The notes beneath the pieces are model-generated. The model was given only the letters and a program-made list of their open reading frames with translations, ran no database searches and was not told the origin of the DNA. From NCBI GenBank assembly GCA_949358305.1, contig OX442319.1, forward strand, positions 7,254,001-7,318,000: a stretch of 64,000 nucleotides of DNA, given 5' to 3'. Positions within the stretch are counted from its first letter, which is position 1. Each line of letters starts with the position of its first letter. Shown piece by piece: positions 56,569 through 64,000 of this stretch. Origin of the DNA: Strigamia acuminata. Lineage: Eukaryota; Arthropoda; Chilopoda; Geophilomorpha; Linotaeniidae. Made by a program: the position numbers and the translations under genes.

Positions 56569-59500
56569 TATTCTCCCAAATCATTCGTGGGATGTTTCTA
56601 AAACTTACATTGGAGCCTTCTACTAAGGTTTAAACACTATTTCTGAACATTCAGAGACATTGGTCTTGTGGTGTTTGTGCTAAGTCAACTGTGATGAGAT
56701 CAAAAGTCTATTCTCCCAAATCATCGGTTAAATGTTATAAAACTTACATTGGAGCCTTCTACTAAGGTTTAAACACTATTTCTGAACATTCAGAGACATT
56801 GGTCTTGTGGTGTTTGTGCTAAGTCAACTGTGATGAGATCAAAAGTCTATTCTCCCAAATCATCGGTTAAATGTTTCTAAAACTTACATTGGAGCCTTCT
56901 ACTAAGGTTTAAACACTATTTCTGACTATTCAGAGACATTGGTCTTGTGGTGTTTGTGCTAAGTCAACTGTGATGAGATCAAAAGTCTATTCTCCCAAAT
57001 CATCGGTTGGATGTTTCTAAAACTTACATTGGAGCCTTCTACTAAGGTTTAAACACTATTTCTGAACATTCAGAGACATTGGACTTGTGGTGTTTGTGCT
57101 AAGTCAACTGCGATGTGAAATGAGCTCAAAATTTTTTTTTCAAAATTTATTGTTTAGGTGTTGCTAAAACTTATATTGAAGGCTTCTACTAAGGTTTAAA
57201 CACTATTTCTGAACATTCAGAGACATTGGTCTTGTGGTGTTTGTGCTAAGTCAACTGCGATGTGAAATGAGCTCAAAATTTTTTTTTCAAAATTTAATGC
57301 TTGGGTGTTGCTAAAACTTATATTGAAGGCTTCTACTAAGGTTTAAACACTATTTCTGAACATTCAGAGACATTAGACTTGTGGTGTTTGTGCTAAGTCA
57401 ACTGTGATGAGATCAAAAGTTTATTCTCCCAAATCATTCGTGGGATGTTTCTAAAACTTACATTGGAGCCTTCTACTAAGGTTTAAACACTATTTCTGAA
57501 CATTCAGAGACATTGGTCTTGTGGTGTTTGTGCTAAGTCAACTGTGATGAGATCAAAAGTCTATTCTCCCAAATCATCGGTTAAATGTTATAAAACTTAC
57601 ATTGGAGCCTTCTACTAAGGTTTAAACACTATTTCTGAACATTCAGAGACATTGGTCTTGTGGTGTTTGTGCTAAGTCAACTGTGATGAGATCAAAAGTC
57701 TATTCTCCCAAATCATCGGTTAAATGTTTCTAAAACTTACATTGGAGCCTTCTACTAAGGTTTAAACACTATTTCTGAACATTCAGAGACATTGGACTTG
57801 TGGTGTTTGTGCTAAGTAACTGTGATGAGATCAAAAGTCTATTCTCCCAAATCATTGCTTGGATGTTGCTAAAACTTACATTGAAGGCTTCTACTAAGGT
57901 TTAAACACTATTTCTGAACATTCAGAGACATTGGTCTTGTGGTGTTTGTGCTAAGTCAACTGTGATGAGATCAAAGTCTATTCTCCCAAATCATCGGTTG
58001 GATGTTTCTAAAACTTACATTGGAGCCTTCTACTAAGGTTTAAACACTATTTCTGAACATTCAGAGACATTGGTCTTATGGTGTTTGTGCTAAGTCAACT
58101 ATGATGAGATCAAAAGTCTATTCTCCCAAATCATCGGTTGAATGTTTCTAAAACTTACATTGAGCCTTCTACTAAGGTTTAAACACTATTTCTGAACATT
58201 CAGAGACATTGGTCTTGTGGTGTTTGTGCTAAGTCAACTGTGATGAGATCAAAAGTCTATTCTCCCAAATCATCGGTTGGATGTTTCTAAAACTTACATT
58301 GGAGCCTTCTACTAAGGTTTAAACACTATTTCTGAACATTCAGAGACATTGGACTTGTGGTGTTTGTGCTAAGTCAACTGCGATGTGAAATGAGCTCAAA
58401 ATTTTTTTTTCAAAATTTATTGTTTAGGTGTTGCTAAAACTTATATTGAAGGCTTCTACTAAGGTTTAAACACTATTTCTGAACATTCAGAGACATTGGT
58501 CTTGTGGTGTTTGTGCTAAGTCAACTGCGATGTGAAATGAGCTCAAAATTTTTTTTTCAAAATTTAATGCTTGGGTGTTGCTAAAACTTATATTGAAGGC
58601 TTCTACTAAGGTTTAAACACTATTTCTGAACATTCAGAGACATTAGACTTGTGGTGTTTGTGCTAAGTCAACTGTGATGAGATCAAAAGTTTATTCTCCC
58701 AAATCATTCGTGGGATGTTTCTAAAACTTACATTGGAGCCTTCTACTAAGGTTTAAACACTATTTCTGAACATTCAGAGACATTGGTCTTGTGGTGTTTG
58801 TGCTAAGTCAACTGTGATGAGATCAAAAGTCTATTCTCCCAAATCATCGGTTAAATGTTATAAAACTTACATTGGAGCCTTCTACTAAGGTTTAAACACT
58901 ATTTCTGAACATTCAGAGACATTGGTCTTGTGGTGTTTGTGCTAAGTCAACTGTGATGAGATCAAAAGTCTATTCTCCCAAATCATCGGTTAAATGTTTC
59001 TAAAACTTACATTGGAGCCTTCTACTAAGGTTTAAACACTATTTCTGAACATTCAGAGACATTGGACTTGTGGTGTTTGTGCTAAGTAACTGTGATGAGA
59101 TCAAAAGTCTATTCTCCCAAATCATTGCTTGGATGTTGCTAAAACTTACATTGAAGGCTTCTACTAAGGTTTAAACACTATTTCTGAACATTCAGAGACA
59201 TTGGTCTTGTGGTGTTTGTGCTAAGTCAACTGTGATGAGATCAAAGTCTATTCTCCCAAATCATCGGTTGGATGTTTCTAAAACTTACATTGGAGCCTTC
59301 TACTAAGGTTTAAACACTATTTCTGAACATTCAGAGACATTGGTCTTATGGTGTTTGTGCTAAGTCAACTGTGATGAGATCAAAAGTCTATTCTCCCAAA
59401 TCATCGGTTGGATGTTTCTAAAACTTACATTGGAGCCTTCTACTAAGGTTTAAACACTATTTCTGAACATTCAGAGACATTGGACTTGTGGTGTTTGTGC

Positions 59501-61193
59501 TAAGTCAACTACGATGTGAAATGAGCTCAAAATTTTTTTTTCAAAATTTAATGCTTGGGTGTTGCTAAAACTTATATTGAAGGCTTCTACTAAGGTTTAA
59601 ACACTATTTCTGAACATTCAGAGACATTGGACTTGTGGTGTTTGTGCTAAGTCAACTGTGATGAGATCAAAAGTTTATTCTCCCAAATCATTCGTTGGAT
59701 GTTTCTAAAACTTACATTGGAGCCTTCTACTAAGGTTTAAACACTATTTCTGAACATTCAGAGACATTGGTCTTGTGGTGTTTGTGCTAAGTCAACTGTG
59801 ATGAGATCAAAAGTCTATTCTCCCAAATCATCGGTTAAATGTTATAAAACTTACATTGGAGCCTTCTACTAAGGTTTAAACACTATTTCTGAACATTCAG
59901 AGACATTGGTCTTGTGGTGTTTGTGCTAAGTCAACTGTGATGAGATCAAAAGTCTATTCTCCCAAATCATCGGTTGGATGTTTCTAAAACTTACATTGGA
60001 GCCTTCTACTAAGGTTTAAACACTATTTCTGAACATTCAGAGACATTGGTCTTGTGGTGTTTGTGCTAAGTCAACTGTGATGAGATCAAAAGTCTATTCT
60101 CCTAAATCATTGGTTGGATGTTTCTAAAACTTACATTGGAGCCTTCTACTAAGGTTTAAACACTATTTCTGAACATTCAGAGACATTGGTCTTGTGGTGT
60201 TTGTGCTAAGTCAACTGCGATGTGAAATGAGCTCAAAATTTTTTTCTTCAAAATTTAATGCTTGGGTGTTGCTAAAACTTATATTGAAGGCTTCTACTAA
60301 GGTTTAAACACTATTTCTGAACATACAGAGACATTGGACTTGTGGTGTTTGTGCTAAGTAACTGTGATGAGATCAAAAGTCTATTCTCCCAAATCATTGC
60401 TTGGATGTTGCTAAAACTTACATTGAAGGCTTCTACTAAGGTTTAAACACTATTTCTGAACATTCAGAGACATTGGTCTTGTGGTGTTTGTGCTAAGTCA
60501 ACTGTGATGAGATCAAAAGTCTATTCTCCCAAATCATCGGTTGGATGTTTCTAAAACTTACATTGGAGCCTTCTACTAAGGTTTAAACACTATTTCTGAA
60601 CATTCAGAGACATTGGTCTTATGGTGTTTGTGCTAAGTCAACTATGATGAGATCAAAAGTCTATTCTCCCAAATCATCGGTTGAATGTTTCTAAAACTTA
60701 CATTGGAGCCTTCTACTAAGGTTTAAACACTATTTCTGAACATTCAGAGACATTGGTCTTGTGGTGTTTGTGCTAAGTCAACTGTGATGAGATCAAAAGT
60801 CTATTCTCCCAAATCATCGGTTGGATGTTTCTAAAACTTACATTGGAGCCTTCTACTAAGGTTTAAACACTATTTCTGAACATTCAGAGACATTGGACTT
60901 GTGGTGTTTGTGCTAAGTCAACTGCGATGTGAAATGAGCTCAAAATTTTTTTTTCAAAATTTATTGTTTAGGTGTTGCTAAAACTTATATTGAAGGCTTC
61001 TACTAAGGTTTAAACACTATTTCTGAACATTCAGAGACATTGGTCTTGTGGTGTTTGTGCTAAGTCAACTGCGATGTGAAATGAGCTCAAAATTTTTTTT
61101 TCAAAGTTTATTGCTTGGGTGTTGCTAAAACTTACATTGAAGGCTTCTACTAAGGTTTAAACACTATTTCTAAACATTCAGAGACATTGGTCT

Positions 61194-62550
61194 TGTTTCT
61201 GGCAAGGTCGCAGGCGACAACCAGGCCAGAAGGAGGGGCGGCAATACTTGACTGCTGCTTGGCACAAATTGATACACAGAAGTTGGCCAAAGACTTGAAG
61301 AAATGCAAACACTGGACTTGCACTTGCTGCTTCACATGATGATCTGCCACTGGTGAGTTCAAGGAGGAGGAAGGAGGATTTTTCTACTCACTGCACATTG
61401 CTTTCTGGTTGTATAGAGAAATGAGACTTGGAGAGAAATAAAAAGCAACCATTTTATTCTCTAAATTCTTAACAACACTACTACAATTGAATCACGAGGA
61501 TTTTACAAAGAAGTCACACTTTAACAATAATAAGAAACAACAAGTGTAACTATCTCCACATTGTATAAGGACACTTGCACTTAAAGTTACAGAGGTCTCT
61601 AAGTGCTTGTAAAGAGAAATAAGTACTGCTGGCACAACAAAACTACCGTAGAAGTTAATAGTTGAAAACACATAAGCCTAACAGCAAGTATTTGGCATTA
61701 AATGCAAAAGTATACATTAACAACAGTCTCTAAACACAATGCTCATTGAGAACTAAATTATTCACTCTAAAACACACTGAACAACTCATAAAATAGAGAA
61801 AAGAATAAGTAAAGACATTTTAGACCAATGAGCTGGCAACTTTACAGTAAGTGCAGAAGTTAAGTTATAAATCAACACAGATAAATCTCAAACTTAACAC
61901 TTTTACATTGCATAATAATTAAGTGATTAATTATTAATCAGAACCCACAAAAACTCTTTGGGATTAAACATTATCTCCTCTCTTTACAGATACAAGTAGA
62001 CCACTCCCACAGTAATGGCCGACAATGTAAACAGAGATCACTTGCAGGAGGATAAAAAGGCTTGAAATTAGCTCACTAGACAGGCTACACACAATCTAAG
62101 TTAACAAAACGCTTAATTGGTTAGTAATATACAGAAAACTCACAGAAATTGATTGAAACAGCTTAAAACTGATAATAACATACATTTCTCATTCTAGTAC
62201 ACTTTTGCTGTCTGAAAGCATCATTACACCTTGTCACTACATTGACAGTAGTGGACTGGAAACAGGAAAACACTTGGAAACATCAAAACATGCATAACAC
62301 AGGTAAACAAGATAGAAAATAAATTCTAAGTGGAAAAATAACTAATGTAAAACTCTTTTCTTCCCAGATTTATCCGGTCAGATCAACCAGTACTGAGAAA
62401 TTCACTCAAACTAACTCAAAGAAGACTTATATTCAGATAAGTGTCTAATTAAATTCCCAATCTAAGATAAATATTAAAAACTCTTTTTAATAATTCCAGA
62501 TGACTAATTTTTAAGACGTTTAGAAGCTTTCCTTTATGTTGCTAGCAACA
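61194..62550 (-). repeat. 3' LTR of TK-BEL copy 2
   Basis: 1357 bp. Compared with copy 1 it shows substitutions such as GATTTTAC for GATATTAC and GGAGGATAAAAAGG for GGAAGATAGAAAGG, plus a missing A in the run near 62348. Divergence by eye is about 1.3 percent. It keeps the terminal palindrome at 62537-62550. Confidence 0.92.
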
Positions 62551-62553
62551 TAG

Positions 62554-62563
62554 ATTGCCGGCG
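62554..62563 (-). other. CGCCGGCAAT motif preceding the TK-BEL copy 2 LTR
   Basis: Identical in sequence and 3-nt spacing to copy 1 (28319-28328), again after a pyrimidine tract in sense orientation. Confidence 0.6.
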
Positions 62564-62585
62564 AAAAGAAAGTGCGAACAACCCA

Positions 62586-64000
62586 TCATTTAGTTTGATT
62601 ACTTCTGGTCTTTGATGATAATATTTGGGAGACCTCTTTCACCTTTTCGTATTCCACTCTGGGTGGCATGATTCTTTGACGGATCAAATTTGGTATCCAC
62701 GGAGGTATTCTTCGGTTGACAATCATACAACTAAGTCGAATAATTCCGTTGATGATTTTCCTTTTCGTCTCTAGGGACTTCATGGGCTTTGAGAAACATA
62801 CTCGACAGGTTGGTTTGTATTTGTCGATCCCTCCTATCATCTTGACTCTGGTTTCGTGCGAAATTCGTCTTGAAAATTCAGCTTTATCTCCGCAAAAATA
62901 ACATTTTGCTTGTAGTTTCACAACAGACTCGGCTAGTGGAACTAACTCGGATATCTGATCAAATGGCTTCCTCTTGAAGTCGACGTCTAATGCGGCGACT
63001 ATTACCTTTTTCTTTTGCTCAGCCATTTCATTTGAAAAAGTAAAAATGTCGGGAAAAAACTGTCCTTCGTCAATTCCGATTGTCTTCACTAATTTCGTTT
63101 TTTCCACAGCATTGGTTAGGCTACTGGTCGCGATTGCTTCTCGTCGATGACCGTCGTGGGTCACGACTTCGGTTTTACTGTAACGATCGTCATTGGAGTG
63201 TTTAATTAGCAGGGACGACGTCTTCTCTTCCTTTTCTAAAAGCTTCAATAACTTGGTCGTTTTCCCCGCATACATTGGACCAATGATGAGATGAATTCCC
63301 TTTTGATTGGTTGACAAATCAATTTTCTTTTTCCAGAAATTCAGAATCACGTTTCCACTCCATCTCACGATTGCACACAATTTGGGTAAACTGGGCACTT
63401 GGTTTGTAAGTAATTCGACGTTCTTTCTCCCTGACTCTAACTGATTTCGCCCTCGTAATTCCGGCTTCATGTCCGAGCTTGGAGTTCTGTTGACCAATCC
63501 TCCATCCTTGAACGACTTTTTCGTTTTTTGGAGGGTGGTGTCCAGTTCCTCTTTCTCCAGACCACTGGAGAGGCTCGCGGCAAAACAAGAAGGTGTGACG
63601 TCTGTCTGTTTATTCACACCGGGTTCGCCATTCATGTTGGGCAGTGATTTCGGAATTAATTGGACTATTTTGTTTTCGTCATTTTCAGGTTGATTTGAGA
63701 TCACTTCTTCTTTGGACTCGACCGCCATGCAAGAAATGTTGCACGCTGCCATGTTTTCTTCAAGCGGGTTGTTTGGTTTCAGTCGACCGTTTAGAATCCA
63801 CCCAAAAATTGTCTCCATTAATCCCAACTCGTCGTTGATTTTTCGGCTTCCACCTTGACAAATCTTCCACCATGCGTTGCTTCCTAATAAGACGTCAATG
63901 TCTTCCGATTCTGACGGATGTATCTCAGCCATCTCAAGTCCGAGTGATTGGACCTGCTTTATGGCTTCTGCTCCAATTATCCCTTTGACTTTCGGGAGCG
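62586..64000 (-). CDS. Gag-protease-thymidine kinase polyprotein, C-terminal part, cut by window end
   Basis: Open frame from the window edge to the stop at 62586-62588. It covers the protease C-terminal part (IDVLLGSNAWWK), the linker, the whole TK1-type kinase and the basic tail. The last 448 residues differ from copy 1 only near the C-terminus (SNQTK for SNRTK). Kinase motifs GPMYAGKTT, IDEGQFFPD, AALDVDFKRKPF, CYFC and CRVC are all kept. Four base differences were noticed over the shared ~1.4 kb, three silent. The Gag part and start codon lie outside the window; the ATG at 63932 is internal and not a start. Confidence 0.93.
   Translation of the reverse strand, partial: LPKVKGIIGAEAIKQVQSLGLEMAEIHPSESEDIDVLLGSNAWWKICQGGSRKINDELGLMETIFGWILNGRLKPNNPLEENMAACNISCMAVESKEEVISNQPENDENKIVQLIPKSLPNMNGEPGVNKQTDVTPSCFAASLSSGLEKEELDTTLQKTKKSFKDGGLVNRTPSSDMKPELRGRNQLESGRKNVELLTNQVPSLPKLCAIVRWSGNVILNFWKKKIDLSTNQKGIHLIIGPMYAGKTTKLLKLLEKEEKTSSLLIKHSNDDRYSKTEVVTHDGHRREAIATSSLTNAVEKTKLVKTIGIDEGQFFPDIFTFSNEMAEQKKKVIVAALDVDFKRKPFDQISELVPLAESVVKLQAKCYFCGDKAEFSRRISHETRVKMIGGIDKYKPTCRVCFSKPMKSLETKRKIINGIIRLSCMIVNRRIPPWIPNLIRQRIMPPRVEYEKVKEVSQILSSKTRSNQTK

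Larger units (their letters stand above)
36996..61193. repeat. Satellite array 4 with large nested higher-order repeats
   Basis: About 24.2 kb of the ~140-bp satellite, class A and class B monomers, no coding potential. Rare single-base markers recur at fixed distances: GAGTCATT at 41930, 45329 and 51703; CTTGTAGTG near 42082, 45481 and 51855; ACTATGTCTG near 47011 and 53385; AAAATTTACATT near 48521 and 54895. These give tandem periods of 3399 bp (24 monomers) and 6374 bp (45 monomers). The array is cut at 61193 by the second kinase element. Confidence 0.95.
61194..64000 (-). mobile_element. TK-BEL copy 2, truncated by the window end
   Basis: Same family and orientation as 26958-33546. The window holds the 3' LTR (61194-62550), the pre-LTR motif and about 1.4 kb of the coding region. 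The satellite flank ends GTCT (61190-61193), the predicted target duplication; the other end is outside the window. It differs from copy 1 by about 17 substitutions and a 1-bp deletion in the LTR, so it is a separate insertion and not an assembly echo. Confidence 0.93.

Noticed and set aside
61194-64000. Copy 2 of the TK element as an assembly duplicate of copy 1
   Set aside because: It has its own satellite junction (GTCT in place of AAGT) and about 17 LTR substitutions plus an indel, so it is an independent insertion.

Overview
The window is animal (invertebrate) heterochromatin: about 43.4 kb of a roughly 140-bp satellite, broken by four insertions of BEL/Pao-type LTR retrotransposons. BEL/Pao elements are known only from metazoans. 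The AT-rich satellite and the compact single-ORF elements fit an arthropod, nematode or similar invertebrate, but the sequence does not fix the species. I see no single-copy host gene, no structural RNA gene and no CRISPR array.

Layout: satellite 1-6621; a complete autonomous BEL/Pao element on the + strand at 6622-16044 (two 1563-bp LTRs with one difference noticed, a 1746-aa Gag-protease-RT-RNase H-integrase ORF, 4-bp duplication TTTG); satellite 16045-26957; a second complete-looking LTR element on the - strand at 26958-33546 (two 1358-bp LTRs, duplication AAGT); satellite 33547-35248; a 1747-bp TG...CA insertion at 35249-36995 read as a solo LTR of a third family (duplication TTTG); satellite 36996-61193; and a truncated-by-window second copy of the - strand element at 61194-64000.

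The most unusual content is the - strand element. Its single ORF begins like a BEL Gag with zinc knuckles and an A17-type aspartic protease. Where the reverse transcriptase should start it instead has a linker and a complete TK1-type thymidine kinase domain, followed by a basic tail. RT, RNase H and integrase are absent. Two copies are in the window. Over the shared 1.4 kb of coding sequence I noticed four base differences, three of them silent, while the LTRs of the two copies differ several-fold more. That pattern suggests the Gag-protease-kinase protein is maintained. The element probably borrows the polymerase of an autonomous relative: the + strand element shares Gag ancestry, a tRNA-His-like primer site, TGTTGC termini and an unusual CGCCGGCAAT motif just before the 3' LTR. 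A plausible role for the kinase is to supply dTMP for reverse transcription in cells with low dTTP; this is inference.

The satellite has two main monomer classes and nested higher-order repeats, including a 6374-bp block repeated in tandem with a hybrid monomer at the junction. All four retrotransposons sit within a 19-bp stretch of the 140-bp monomer, which suggests targeted or chromatin-guided integration.
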